DNA from: Trichuris trichiura | Taxonomy: Eukaryota; Nematoda; Enoplea; Trichinellida; Trichuridae | NCBI GenBank assembly: GCA_037903355.1 | Contig: JBAJFE010000005.1 | Span: 2,170,001-2,234,000, forward strand | Reading direction: 5' to 3' | Length of the DNA stretch: 64,000 nt | Part shown: positions 46,790-59,203 of the stretch, piece by piece | Numbering within the stretch: the first letter of the stretch is position 1 | Layout of the letters: the number at the start of each line of letters is the position of its first letter | The notes under the pieces: model-generated | Told to the model about the DNA's origin: nothing | The model's database searches: none | Seen by the model: only the letters and a program-made list of their open reading frames with translations | Program-made: the position numbers and the translations under genes

Positions 46790-48769
46790 TCAACTCTGGT
46801 CGCGCATGTAGCGTAGCAGTGTTTTCAGTTGTTCCACCATGTCACCTTTGAAGTTGCAAAAGGCGTTGTGCATTTCGGTTTGCATGTGAAAAACGGCGAA
46901 CAACGTGTTGGACGTTGTCTCCACTTGGCGTTCCATGTGGGCGAAACGCGCCTCCAAACCTTTGATTAAACCTTCAAGCTTGGCCGACTCGTTGGCCGTT
47001 TGCTTCAGCTGCATAAGACTAGCTTTCACTTCTTTCATGTCCATGCTAAGGCTGGAACCCGGCGCCTCCGGGGCACTTCCAAAAATAGGCGTTGACGCGG
47101 CTGCCGCTGCAGCTGCCGCAGCGGCAATTCCGGACAACTTTTCCAAGGCAATGGTAGATGAGGAGGAGACGGGAGTGTCCCTGAATAGGCGTCGCTTTAA
47201 GTCAAGCGGCTCGTGTTCCCCGCTTCCGGCGAATAGCAACAAATCGTTCAACTTAGCCACTCCCGAGCTGCATGTCGAAGCGACGGACATCGGTTCGGTA
47301 AGCGGTTCCTTTGGAGGCGGAAAACGATGCTTCACAGTCAAGTGTAAGGCCAAGTTGGCCGCCTTACGAAAGTGCTTTTGGCATATCTGACAACGCGTAC
47401 TATTATGGTTGTTGACAACCGGCTGTCCGGGCATCGGGAACATTTTTCCCACGCCGCGATTTTTTACCAGCGCTTCATCCAAACAAACAGCTGGCGTCGC
47501 CTTGTTAGCATGCTGCTGCTGTTGCTGATGGTCAAAAACCAAATATGGAAAATGGCCGGGATAAGCGGACACCGGCGTGCTGGTCAAAAAACCGTCCGGC
47601 GATCCCAAGTTACATCCAGTTGCTTTTTTAACATCCGACTCGTGAGCTTGCGATGCTGTTCGACGACTTCTGCCCGTCTGACCACCTTCCTTAAGGTCGC
47701 TGCTAGCTATTGATGCTCCAAGTGGGTCCGTGTCAACATCGTTGGCACCGCATGGCAGAAACAATGAACCGCCGGCACAACTTCCAGTCATCATAGGCGA
47801 CGTCTGCCCGCCGCCGCCACCGCGGCCGGCACTACCGCCAGTCCCTCCGGCGCTCTCCTTAATCGCCCCAAAGTATTTGTTTGCCTTGGAAAGCTGATCG
47901 GAGGTGGTCGATGGGCTGCTGCTGTTCATTGCCGCTTGTTCCGAGGTCAAAATGATCATGCTTTTTTCGAGGAAGTCGACGGCGGCCGGATCTTTAACCG
48001 ACTTTTTCCCTTTTTTAATTATGATGTCATCTTTGCCAATGAAGGCGTTCTGTTCGCGCTTGTGATGCTTCAATATGTGCTTGGTCAAATTGCCTTTCAG
48101 TCGACTAGACTTGCCGCAAAAGCGACAGACGTACGGCTTGAGCGACGTGTGAACGGACCTGTGCTCGGCTAGGTTGCTTCGAAAGCGGAAGGCCTTTCCG
48201 CAAATTTCGCAAATGAACGACTTTTCGCTATGGTAAAGGCTGGAATGATGCTTCAAACTTGCCTCCGACCAGAAGAACTTGTTACAGTGGCTGCAGTTGA
48301 AATATCCGGCGCTTGGCTCAGCTTTACCGGACGGGCTACCACCATTGGTTTCACCGTTGACCGCGGCAGGCAGTTCCTCGGAGGGCGGCTTCTCATCCTC
48401 GCTGGCGTCCCTTTTCGCTCCAACAGCGCTGCCGGCAGCCGACGAAGCTTTGTCAGCTTCATCTTCCATTTCTTCGTCTTCTTCGTCTTCATTTTCGGTC
48501 GGTTTAAGTTGGTCAACTTCATCGATATTCATTGTTTGTTCGCTTTTGTCCACCGCTTCGTCCGTTAGGTTGTCGTCGGCATTTTTTGACTTCTTGCTGC
48601 TTAGCAGCGTGTCGACTAGTCCTTTGCTTCTGGTTAATGTTTTGGCCGTCTTCTTGGGCGGTTCAAGCTCGTCTTCAACGGCCGTACTTTTCTCCGGCGG
48701 TCCGTCACCGTTGGTCGCAATAGGCGTTGTTGCTTCCGCCAAGCCGTTACTGTCCGTTTGCAAAGCCAT
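46790..48769 (-). CDS. C2H2 zinc-finger transcription factor, four fingers
   Basis: Putative DNA-binding regulator of about 659 residues in one exon. The N-terminus is Ser/Thr/Glu rich with an acidic block near 93-105. Three tandem C2H2 fingers follow at about 157-236 (CSHC, CEIC and CRFC cores), then a basic segment containing KDDIIIKKGKK. After a Gly/Ser-rich, Gln-rich middle comes a fourth finger at about 460-482 (CQIC). EPLDLKRR near 520 resembles a CtBP co-repressor site, followed by a poly-Ala run and a predicted coiled coil over the last 80 residues. The ATG is directly preceded by a strong splice acceptor (pyrimidine run then CAG), so a leader exon or trans-spliced leader likely joins there. 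I do not recognise the specific orthologue. The codon pattern is clearly coding, and the GC-rich antisense frames are shadows. Confidence 0.9.
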   Translation of the reverse strand: MALQTDSNGLAEATTPIATNGDGPPEKSTAVEDELEPPKKTAKTLTRSKGLVDTLLSSKKSKNADDNLTDEAVDKSEQTMNIDEVDQLKPTENEDEEDEEMEDEADKASSAAGSAVGAKRDASEDEKPPSEELPAAVNGETNGGSPSGKAEPSAGYFNCSHCNKFFWSEASLKHHSSLYHSEKSFICEICGKAFRFRSNLAEHRSVHTSLKPYVCRFCGKSSRLKGNLTKHILKHHKREQNAFIGKDDIIIKKGKKSVKDPAAVDFLEKSMIILTSEQAAMNSSSPSTTSDQLSKANKYFGAIKESAGGTGGSAGRGGGGGQTSPMMTGSCAGGSLFLPCGANDVDTDPLGASIASSDLKEGGQTGRSRRTASQAHESDVKKATGCNLGSPDGFLTSTPVSAYPGHFPYLVFDHQQQQQHANKATPAVCLDEALVKNRGVGKMFPMPGQPVVNNHNSTRCQICQKHFRKAANLALHLTVKHRFPPPKEPLTEPMSVASTCSSGVAKLNDLLLFAGSGEHEPLDLKRRLFRDTPVSSSSTIALEKLSGIAAAAAAAAAASTPIFGSAPEAPGSSLSMDMKEVKASLMQLKQTANESAKLEGLIKGLEARFAHMERQVETTSNTLFAVFHMQTEMHNAFCNFKGDMVEQLKTLLRYMRDQS

Positions 48770-48787
48770 CTGAAAAAAGAAAACAAA
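48770..48787 (-). promoter_or_regulatory. Splice acceptor abutting the zinc-finger start codon
   Basis: On the minus strand a run of T and C ends in TTTTTTCAG directly against ATG. This is a standard acceptor for a 5' UTR intron or for spliced-leader addition in nematodes. Confidence 0.7.
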
Positions 48788-49436
48788 AAAGAAACGTCAG
48801 CTTAGCTCGACCGGCCTAAGCTCTGTCCGCCGTTGCATTGATGCCCGTTTGACGACGTAGAGACTATATATGCGGTCATTTGCGACTGTCGTCAAAGCCT
48901 ATCATCTATACAACGGCAGTCGTGTCTGTCGGCGTCCTAATTTGCAAATCGCGCGCGTCAGCTGAACACGCTCGGTAACAGTCGCAGCTAGCATTATGGG
49001 CTCCCTTATCGCCGATGTCCTTATCTAAGGAAACGAAAGCTTATGTCGAGCGGCGAAAGCGTGGAAATAGCATCGTTCCCACGCGGCTGAACTTTTTTTT
49101 TTAAAAAAGGAAAATGTACTATTTCTCCTCCTCCTTCGCCGCTTGACAACGATGACGACAGTTTCGTCTACTCATGTTACGATGGCAAAAGGCGGAAAGG
49201 CTATTGGCGCCTCGAAAAACGCGTCTGTTACTGATGGCAGCTGTCCACGACGGGGTGACGGTCAAAGTTACGGTGTTCGTTGGTGCCGCGCTTCTGTTGC
49301 TTAGTCACGGCAGTTCCCCATCCAGTCGAACGACGACAACGTCGACAACTGCCGCCGGAGAAAGTTGGCAGTCCGTCGTTGCTTCGTTCATATGGGGGTT
49401 TTGTGTGCACAAGTGAAAAGTGACTGTTTTCACCGG

Positions 49437-49470
49437 CTCTTCTCTCTCTCTCTCTCTTACACACACACAT
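49437..49470 (+). repeat. (TC)n plus (AC)n compound microsatellite
   Basis: Ten or so TC units run into five AC units. Confidence 0.9.
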
Positions 49471-51012
49471 TTGTAAAACTGGTCAGCAAAGAGCAGTCAG
49501 CGCCGTTGACAAAGCAACGAGAGCTTATATGCGCATGTACATACTGTCTATTCGTAATGCAGTGAAGGGATTGAAAACGAAGGTGATAACCGCTAATCGA
49601 TTGCACCAATTTTCGGATAACCGTTTACTTCGGAGTGGGTGCTGTTAACGCGATGATATAAAGGTCGAAACATTGGCAGCAGCTTACCCTTCCGGTCGAA
49701 CGTCGACAATGACGACTATAGGCGACCATGTTGCGACTATGATAACGATGACTGTATTTCCGCGTAATAGCAACTACTGAGCACAGGCGCACCAGGATCG
49801 AACTATGGTGACTAATTGAAAGAACTGAAGAACTACCGCTGCCTGCAGTAGTCGTCGGTACAGAGAAAGGACAGGAATAGGGCAGTGAATCAATATTACT
49901 GCCTCGGCTATGCATTGCCTATTTCGGTAGTTGTCAAGTTGTCGTGTTGTACCGTTACAGAGGCTTGTTCGATTGTGGCTTCGCTTCGGAAGAATGAAGA
50001 CGTTATAGATCATTTAGCCTGTTAAAACCAATGCCAATGTATATATATGAATTTTTGATTGATGGCCATAGCGTATGCCGGTGACCGGCCGCGATGTTGG
50101 TTCGCCGCCAGACGCCATTGCTGGAAGGTCGCTTCCTTATGACGCTGTCATTCTTTAGCGTCCGGCAACTGTTCACCAGACGTTGCTGGTACCTTTTGCG
50201 GGCCCGACGTTACCGCATGCCCGTTGGCTTTAGTTCCTTGAACGGTCATTGACTATTCGTGCAAAGGATGGACAGTCTCTGCGCCAGTCCCATTCTGTCG
50301 CTTGGCGCGGAAGTGCACAGGAAACTGTCTCTATGGGGGAATCGATACATAGCGCGCCTTCGTTAATAGCTTTCACTAGCCAAAGGCCACCAATGCGTTA
50401 GGAACGAAATCCTTTATCTCTCTCTCTTTACGTTCCATCCTACAGAAACAGTTAAGCTTCGGCCAGTCGGCTGGCGCGGTCTGCTGGTCGAGCCGAGATG
50501 GCAGATTATGTTATCTCAAAAAAAAAGCAAATCCACGAGCTATTGTCCCGCCGCAGCGGACGTTTAAAGTCCCGAAACGTTGTTACCAAATCAGTGCTGT
50601 GGGCCGGGCGACAACAGCGGCAATTGTCGTTCTCTCGATCGAACGACAATCGATGGTCTCCTAGCCGGGGGCATACATGTACATATTCATTACGTATATA
50701 CGTGTCTGTTAGCGTTTGTAGCAAAATGGTAGCTTCAGTAAGAAGGTAAAAGAAAAGACGTACTTTGCCTGTCGATTATCCGCGAGTCTCAATAACGGGT
50801 TAGTATATGCTTTGTAAGCGAATGCAAACGCGCGTGATGGGTGAGTCGTGAGGACAACTGGCTGTCAACTGCGTGCGCCTGTGTAATGTACAGTTATTCC
50901 CGAAGAGCGTTTGGGCAGTGTCGCAAAGGGACGACTGCGTGAGCAGGAAAAATCCAGTTACACCAACGGACAGGTTGGAGACAGTAGTCGAAGACAGGAA
51001 AACAAGAAGAAA

Positions 51013-51037
51013 AGAGAGACAGAGAGAGAGAGAGAGC
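51013..51037 (+). repeat. (GA)n microsatellite
   Basis: Nearly pure GA run with one C interruption. Confidence 0.9.
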
Positions 51038-51169
51038 GTTAGCGAACGGAAGGATTGCTATCGAGGCACGAGATGTGCGCGCGCGTGGTTGTCCGTTCAA
51101 TGGACCAAGACAGTGGAAGAAAGAGAATGCCAGCTGAGTGAGTCTTTAGGAAAGTGCAAGTAAAAGAGA

Positions 51170-51204
51170 AAGAGCGAAAGAGAGTGAGTGAGTGAGTGAG
51201 AGAG
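51170..51204 (+). repeat. (GAGT)n / (GA)n compound microsatellite
   Basis: Four GAGT-type units followed by GA units. Confidence 0.85.
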
Positions 51205-52243
51205 TTAAAAGCGGACAGCATGAGTGATACAGGCAGGATCGTTAAGTAAATATACGACTACTGGCAGGAGCACTGTTTGACAAATTAAATCGTTTTCGCC
51301 CTTAGCATTATATCCTTAAAATTATTCTTTCCACTGTCAAAAAGTGGCCATCGTTTGCCGTACAGCCTAATGACAGCTGCGGGACGGTCTGGAACGTTTC
51401 CACGAAAACGACTGCAATTATCATATGCGCTGTGGCTTAAAGAAAGATGTCAATCACACAGCGCGGTCCAACTGTCCATGGGCGATGCAGTTGCCTGCGG
51501 AAATGGATGAATTTAAGCTAGTGATAGCAAGTGACAGCTCAGTCGCCTCTGTTGGTCCCTTGGTCATTAGTCTAGCGCAAAGGCAGATCAGATTGGATCT
51601 CTTTCGGCTAACGAGGCTCGACATAGACGACAAACAAGAATTCTTCTCTTTAGCTACTACTACTACAACTACTATGGCCATCCGTCCCTCTGTCTGTCCG
51701 AGCTGGTCGTCGTCGTTGTTGTTGTTGCTGTTGCTTCGAACGGTTACAAGGTGGGCCCAAAATCATTGGCCAAATAAGGTCATTAACGATTATGCAAATC
51801 AATATGCTTAATCGAACGCCCAAGGTGGTGAACCACCACCGGCTAGGCAAATTAAGAGCGCGCGAAATGGTTTTGCGCAACGTATCCACGCGCCGGAGAA
51901 CGGTTGGTCGTCGCTGGCGGCGCAAATTCTATGCTTTTGACACCTGCGCCTTAAAAGGCAGCCGGTCGCTTTTGTCCGTAGTGGTCGCTTGATTATTGTT
52001 GCTAAGACTGGCTATTTTGAATTTTCTTCACCGCCTAATGATTGCACTGTCATTTGGTCGCCTCTGTAGGGCTTATTACCTAGCGCTCCGACGAGTCCAT
52101 TCAACGGGCTGAAGTACCAATTGGCGAACAGTGCAGCTACAGGGTTTTCCGGTCTCAAGCGGGTGTTATTATCGTGAGCTTAAAAAACTGGTTCGAAAGA
52201 AATCGAAGACTTTGTCGCTTAGCATTGCGTTAACGACTTCGCC

Positions 52244-52717
52244 ATGGGGAAGTCCAGTCAAAGCTTGGAATTAGGCCCGGACGAAATTGTTGAGCTTTCC
52301 GCTTTGCCAGCCCAGGTGGGCTCTAGTCGCCTTGTTGGACGGACGGAGAGATGCCGGCAGGGTCGAGAGGCAGACGAGTGTTGGGAAAAGCGTTGGAAAA
52401 AAGTGCTCGCAACTGTTTCCTTAGTTGTTTTTTTGCTTGGTTGCCTCGCTGCCGCCGGTAGAAACGATCCGGCGGTCGATAGGACCGGCGAGAAAAAGTT
52501 GGCTTGTCACCTTGATAACGTATGCGTCTTTTCGACTTGGTCGGCTCGTAACTGCTACAGTCAAGCACCGCTTGGTACGAATGGGCTGCTTTTTCGCCAA
52601 CCCACACACATATCGTTCACTTTACCAAGAAGCAACCTTATGGACCGCAAGTGTCGTCTGCCTGTTTTACCGACGATCGTCTGGCGGCAAAAAACTTACT
52701 GCGGACAGATAGCCTAG
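52244..52717 (+). CDS. Unassigned open frame with one membrane segment
   Basis: A 157-residue open frame from an ATG in good context. It has a charged, Glu-rich first 50 residues, then a single hydrophobic segment at about residues 53-71 (KVLATVSLVVFLLGCLAAA), which would make a type II membrane protein. A splice donor (CAG/GTGGGC) lies after residue 24, so only the first part may be exonic. The rest reads poorly and no family is recognised. Could be chance in GC-rich DNA. Confidence 0.25.
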   Translation: MGKSSQSLELGPDEIVELSALPAQVGSSRLVGRTERCRQGREADECWEKRWKKVLATVSLVVFLLGCLAAAGRNDPAVDRTGEKKLACHLDNVCVFSTWSARNCYSQAPLGTNGLLFRQPTHISFTLPRSNLMDRKCRLPVLPTIVWRQKTYCGQIA

Positions 52718-54891
52718 ACGAATATCCGACTACGGCGACTGCTATATGACCCTTCTATTGACCCTTAGTTGGGGTAAGTCGCGCTGCTGTCGGTTCCTCT
52801 CCGCCCTTGGTAGAGGCGCGCGTTAGTATTGGCCGCTCGACCGGAGGTCAATAGGCGACCATTAGTCTGCCGCGACGAGTAACAAAAGTGAAAGAAGTTA
52901 GGCGCCTACAATGCGCAAACACTGGAGACCGCCATGCCCGAAAGCTGTCGTTGATCATGACTGCAATTGGAAAATGTTATTAACGGCGATCGATCTGTTT
53001 CCGTTGTTGAAACCCTATTTATGAGCAAAGGGCCGTTATCTGCGATGGCCACTGGCAGTGGCCAGAAACCGAAAGCGAACCGTAAGAGCGACCGCTGGAG
53101 TGGATGAAGTTTGATGCCCGATTTTGACAGATCGACGCGTTGCATAAAGCGCTGATTGCCTGCGTGCTTGATGAAGTCCGACTAACGGCCGAAAATGGCC
53201 GTTTAAATTTGACGCGCTCTACGGTCCCGACGGTAAATGTCGGGTCGATACATGGTTCGCTTTATCGGCGACCGACCGCTCAAACCGTTCAACTGTCCAA
53301 TCAAAGTTGCGCCAGATTGACTACGGCTGATCAATCACGGCACAACAAGCGAAAGGAGAGCGTCCACTCCCTTCCCCAAAGGAACGACTCCATCATGTTG
53401 GCCAAAGTGTAACCGTAACTCCATCCATAGCTTCGCCTATGCCCTTACGTGGGCTACTAGTTTTGTCTCTCTTTTGTTTTTAAGGTCACCTTCTTGATCC
53501 GACAGATCAGAGGGCGCGCATAAACCAACAAGTTGCTAATTGAATGAGTTGGGCTAATTTATTTAACGCCTCATCGTTTTAGTCGACCAATTTCTTGCAA
53601 AGGGCATTAAGCGGCTCAATGAGTCGACGGTGGGCTATTGCCATACGCGCGCGCGAGCGCTCACGTACCCTGTAGACGTTATGTGACAGCGCGCTGGCGA
53701 TGCGTAAGGGAAAAAAGCCACCTCAATTGGTCTTAGGCTACTGGCAGCCAGTTGCCTCCAATCCTAAAGCTTACATCGTCACCACGATGACCGAATGGTC
53801 ATTGGCAAAACGTTTTACAAAAGTGACCGTTCGAATTATGGCCAACGCTAAGCGAAGGCTAGCTTTCATTGCGTTACGTTTTGTGATAAAAGAGAGAGAG
53901 AGAGTAGATTCCTACCTGAACAGTTTGGTCGACGTTGGATAATGGAGGAATGCTTTTTGGATGAAAATAATGTCAACAATGATTGGAGGATAGCAGCAGT
54001 CGTTTTGCAAGTATTGCACGAACATTCGCCGCATAGGCATATGCGAATTACAAGAGCGCGCACTCGCTAGGCAGTGTATACAACGTTTGTATGTACCGGG
54101 GTAGAGAGAAGGAGTTCGAATTTTAAGAGTCGACTTGAATTAGCAATGGACGACAACGACGATATCGTAGGTGGTGGTGAGGAGCTACTGCTGGGGATTA
54201 AGTGCCGTCTCTTTGGGCGGAACGTAGCGCCACTGATTGACAGGCATACGGTGATCGATCAGGCAGTCCAGGAAGCATTGGTTTTCGTTCCTTCACTTCT
54301 TGTTTACTGCTGCAGCGATTGCTTCTTTTCCAAGCGCGCCAACAGCGGACGTCTGTACACCGCTCAAGAGGCCGTCCTCCTCTTTGGCCAACAATGCTGC
54401 AAGCATCATCCCTCCTCCTCGTCTTCCCTAGTTGGCCGCGGTTCTTCTCCTTAGTTGTATGAAGAAAAAATTGTCATTCCACATTACGGCTCTACTTCAG
54501 GTTGTCATTGCGCAGTGGCGTTGGCGTGGCGCGCCGGAAATAAACAGTAGCGAAAAGCGATAACTTGTCGTCATAGCACGCAAGTCTTTTTCCGAACGTT
54601 CCTAAAGTGCTAAACTCTCAATGACGCGGCTGGCCGTTCGAACGAGGCCGTATACTGAGCGCCTGTTAGTCGCCAGCTCGTCAACAATGCTTATGTATAA
54701 ATATGTGTGTAGTTGGAAGGATCAGCTGTACAACGGGACGGCCTACGGCTGCCCCTAAGACGTCAGAATAAGCGGCAGCAAGAGTAACGTGATCGCATAG
54801 TCAGCCTGTCCGCGTATGCATGACGAGTTGGCATCACCTGGGCGGAAGGGTACTACAGGTATTCAACTCCGGCTAACGAAAGAGAAGCGTA

Positions 54892-54911
54892 AAGAGAGAG
54901 AGAGAGAGAGT
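54892..54911 (+). repeat. (GA)n microsatellite
   Basis: Pure GA run of about ten units. Confidence 0.9.
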
Positions 54912-55676
54912 GACAAGTGGTACCAACGTGGTCGGTCGGTTGATTCGAGCCGAAAGGGCGGTCCGGATATTCATGATGGCAAAAGTCACTCATCCAAAAA
55001 CAACTGCCATGTAATAATGTACAAATAACAGCCGGCCCGTTCGCTACTTGCCTCCGGGTCTGAATCGATTCCGCCGTGTTGGTCACTTGATCGAAACGCG
55101 TACGGACGGAAATGCTGATAAACAGCGCTCATTAGAGACAGTTCTGCGGAAGGGTGGAGCCGCGCGACTATTAGATTTTTGATCGGACTTACAGACCCCT
55201 AATGACTGCTCCATTGTGCACCGTAGTCTCGACAAGCGAACAACGATAGCCGGAACGAACCAGTCCATAGTAGGACATGGTAAAGCAAATAAGGGACATT
55301 TCCATTACCGTACAAACCGCAGTTGCGGTTGCAACAAAACAAAGCTTACCTGCGCTTTTTCTAAACGGTATTCTTCTCTTTACATTGAAGTTGTTGGTGC
55401 CGTAGGGCGACCAAGTTATAGCCAAGCGAGCAGCAGGTTGAAACGTTCCAGCGGATGTACATTTATATAGTTAGGCGGTGCAGCCAGTTGGCGAACTGCA
55501 AGAAGGTGCCATCGTCCAATTATTGGGGGCCACCGACAAAGGCTGCGTTTTAAGCGTAGCTTTAACGAACAACAACTGTATATTGAACTGCTCTCGAAAC
55601 TTTTTCTCTGTGACCACTGCGGCTGGCGATAAGCTTCCAACGCGGATTGACTAGAAGACGCCAGTCGGCGACAGGA

Positions 55677-55735
55677 AGGAAGGAGAACGAGAGAGTGATA
55701 GAGAGAGTGAGAGGGAGAGAGAGAGAGAATGAGAC
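55677..55735 (+). repeat. GA-rich compound microsatellite
   Basis: Imperfect GA run broken by GATA, GTGA and GGGA units, with a pure GA core near 55715. Confidence 0.85.
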
Positions 55736-57104
55736 TGAGTGTATGAGTGTGAGGGAGAGACTGGGGCAACACATGCGCTGTTTCGTTGTCCAACCCCAGC
55801 TCCGCTCGGACGTCAATTCGCCAATGGCAGCAGCTGTCGCTTACAGTCTCCTACATTAATAAACGTTCCGGAAAGTGCGATCCTCTGACAGACGGCTGGC
55901 AAACGCGGACAGCAGCTGCTCTGCGCCAATGCGTCGGATAGTAGCTTCGGAACGCGCCTGTTTTGAACCAATTGACAAGACTGAGCAACAGTTTATGCCA
56001 CTTCACCGGCAAAGACGTTCAAGAGACGTGCACGCAAAGCTCAAGGAGCAATTGGAACGAAGACACTGCTGTTATAGACTATCCTTAAAGCTGACCAAAA
56101 TGGCAGCACCCTTTAACCCTCCTCCCGAATAGCTTAGAGTTGGCGGGAAAAAAATCTTGTCCCTCCGTTTAACTGTTCATCGTATACTTCTTCGGTACAC
56201 AGCGTGGATTGCTTTTTCTAGCCTCTTTGCCAGACTGCGACTAGTATGGGAAAAGGCTTGCATGTAGGAAGATATGTTAAAGGCTTTCGGGAAAAAATTC
56301 GAATGGTATAGGCCAGAGGGAGGGATTAGTTGTAGTTTGACAAAAGCTGATACTTGTGATCGCATTGGATTTGGCGGGCTGCTAGTCAGCCATTGAAGCT
56401 GCAGCCAGTATATTCGGAGCGGTAAACAAGATGCAACGACAGTTGCGACTCCGCTAATGATCACTTAAGCATCGAAGGTCGGCAGTAAGCGTAAACAGAC
56501 CATGGTTGACAGTGGCTTCGGCTGACCAGGAATCAATCGTAAAGCTACTACGACCATAAGCATGATGCGTCGCAATTAGCGACAGACGTTGGAAACTGCG
56601 CAGGAATTCCCAATGCGAACCCGAGCTTGTTAAGCCGGCGTATATCGACCTCAGCTCGCTCCCTTTTCCCCAATTGGAATGGCCGCGGAAAATGGTTGGA
56701 AGTGAGCACCTTTTATACGAGCAGTTTATTTCGTTTTGGTCAAATATCTATGGTTTACATCCCGACTGGCCCGAAACGACCCGTTGTAATGCGGGACAGG
56801 CGGCTGATCAATGGGCCAACTGTTTTCCGGTAGTTGATCAGATTTCCAAGAAGAACCATTCGTCAATGATTTGATCAAAAGGTTCCGGCCAAGCGACGCT
56901 CGACATGGAAGTTGGCCCCGACCGACCCAACGCTAAGTCGGCACTGTTTATGCGGTCTTCCAGCTGTCGCGAATGCTGTCAGTGGAACGCGTGCCTGTTG
57001 CACCGCTGGCGCGTGCGTTGGACGTCATAAGGCAGACATATATTTTTAGCCATTGGCAGCCGACTACAGTGGACACATGGGCAGCAGCACTTTTGCAATC
57101 GCAC

Positions 57105-57131
57105 AGAGAGAGAGAGAGAGAGAGAGAAAGA
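57105..57131 (+). repeat. (GA)n microsatellite
   Basis: About 13 GA units, the longest pure run in the window. Confidence 0.9.
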
Positions 57132-59203
57132 GTAGCGTTGAGGGGAAGGAAGGATCGAGGAACGTTTCGGCTGTCTCTTAATTTACGATGCACTAAGTGT
57201 ATGCGCGCGCGCGCGCCACGAAACACAGCCAACGGCCAACGTCGTCTTCGTCGTCATCGCGTCATCGTTGCTTGAGCGAAAAGTTAACCGTCCGCTATAC
57301 GGCGTTGAACGTTCCTCGGTCGCCGTGTGGAATAATCCACTTTGGCACAGCTGTAGCAAACGGAAAAACCCCACAGACTGCCTGCACGCCAAGCTGCATA
57401 AACTCATAGGCGTCTGGCGATGGTTAAAAACAAGCAAATGCGCTTTCGCATTGCGTCCCAAATTGGCTCAACTCCTTGACGTAGTGTTGGCGTTGTTCGG
57501 TTTGGACAACTTTGTACGACTTGCATATTTCTTAGCTGCTTGGTCTTGCAGCGAACTTTTGCTGAGTCTCTGCTCTTTTGGTTACTGTAGAATGGACTGA
57601 CCAACTTTGGCCAAAGGAATGGTGAGCTTTTTAGGGTGGCGTCAATGGGTTGGATTTTGTCTCTGCAGCGCAATCCTTAGTCGATGGAATAGCCTCTGGG
57701 GCATCGTATCCGGCAAGTCGATTTCACTGTCATCACGAATGCGGTGGAGCTGATTGCTGCTTCAACCTTTCCGGCACTGCTGTCTGCTAATTGTTCAACG
57801 GAAAAGCGGGCGAAAGACTCGGAGCTGTCACATTGCACCGCTGGAGAAGTTGGAAAGTTTATCGCGCCTTGTTTTTCTCCAAACCGGCGAGCACGACGAG
57901 CGCGTGCCGGCGAGCCCTAGTCGACTTCAATCGGCCTGATAGACACTGCTGCTTGTGCTTCACTTTTGCCACTGACCGCCCTTCACCGCCAGTCGGTTAG
58001 TTAACAACTTGTTCCTTAGCAACACAGAGATACTATGTGTTGCGTAGCTGAAAAGCCAAAATTTCTTTTACCTATCAACTGAAACGTTGCCAGGAGCGTA
58101 GAGAGCCTTAGAGCTACCATTACGTAGTTGTATATTTTTGTAATTTCTCCCAAACAACACTTCGCGCTGACGTACTACTATATACGCCCATTCTGGGAGT
58201 CGACATCCGGAAGGTAGTTGGCTTTGTCAGGAGGTGAACCTTGAAATGCTGAGAGGCGCGTATGCTCCTCATTTGAAATGAAAGAGCAATGATCGTTGGC
58301 CGCATGCATCGTCGGCATGAAACGATCATGTTGCTCATAAAAATCTCCGATTAAGCACCAATGAATCGATCATTAGTGTAACGTAAATAGGAATTAGCGT
58401 AAATAAAACGATGGGCGGTCAAATTTTGTTCTCCAGCGAGAATTACAAGCTATGGAGTCATTCCCTGCCGACTAGTGTTGTAGGAATGATATCGCATGTT
58501 GTTGTGGTTGTCGTATGTTTGGTTATGTTGATTTTGGAACGATCGGAATCACAATTGTTGAATGGGCAATAAAAAGCGGCTTTTAAGTACATTGTAGGCG
58601 CGAATGGTTCGTGCTCATGATTCAATGCCCATGACGATCGTAGAAGGCGGCCTGCGTGATTAGCGATGATCCGATTGCCCAAGAATAAAGGCACAATTAA
58701 TTCAGTCGATTAAGAGTTCAAGTTGATGGCACAGTCGGCTTCGTCCATTGCCAATCGCTTTAATCAGCAATGTGTCGTAAATTTAAGGACTGCGATATCA
58801 GGCAGCTCTTTGTCCATTTAAATGCGAATTTGAGGTAGGACTGGTAAATTTATTTTTCACCCTTCGATCTGGTCGTCGAGCAACACTTCCCGAACGGCAT
58901 CGCGTCTGTACAATTCGACAGATTTTAAACGATTTGCCCAACACCTTCCGCTTGGTGTCCCATTGTAGCTAAATTCAGTTCCTTGACTCGCGCGAGAATG
59001 GATTTCCGAATTTTCAAGCTCAGCGATTCGAAATAAGTCAAATTAATCTGTTCGCCCAAAGCCACCTTAGCTACAATACTTTTTCGCTTCTTTGATTTCT
59101 CGCTGCCAAGTTATATTCGGGAATGGTAATCACAGGCGCGCGCAGCGGCCATAAGGAAGAAGCTGACTGTACGAGATGTATTGGTTCCTTTCGAAGCTTG
59201 CTT

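Larger units (their letters stand above)
48788..52243. other. Upstream region of the zinc-finger gene, GA/TC-rich, no gene recognised
   Basis: Higher-GC sequence with many short open frames on both strands and none convincing. Microsatellites: (TC)n followed by (AC)n at 49437-49470, (TC)n at 50412-50427, (GA)n at 51013-51037 and a GAGT/GA tract at 51170-51204. It probably holds promoter, leader exons or enhancers of the zinc-finger gene. Confidence 0.45.
52718..59203. other. Gene-poor stretch with GA microsatellites
   Basis: No recognised gene. GA microsatellites lie at 53889-53904, 54892-54911, 55677-55735 and 57105-57131, and an alternating GC run sits near 57201-57213. The plus-strand open frame 57268-57600 (110 residues, hydrophobic second half) has no known relative. 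Together with the preceding region this is about 10 kb of probable regulatory or intronic DNA. Confidence 0.4.

Noticed and set aside
48279..48773. Plus-strand Ser-rich open frame of 164 codons
   Set aside because: Antisense shadow of the acidic, low-complexity N-terminus of the zinc-finger gene.
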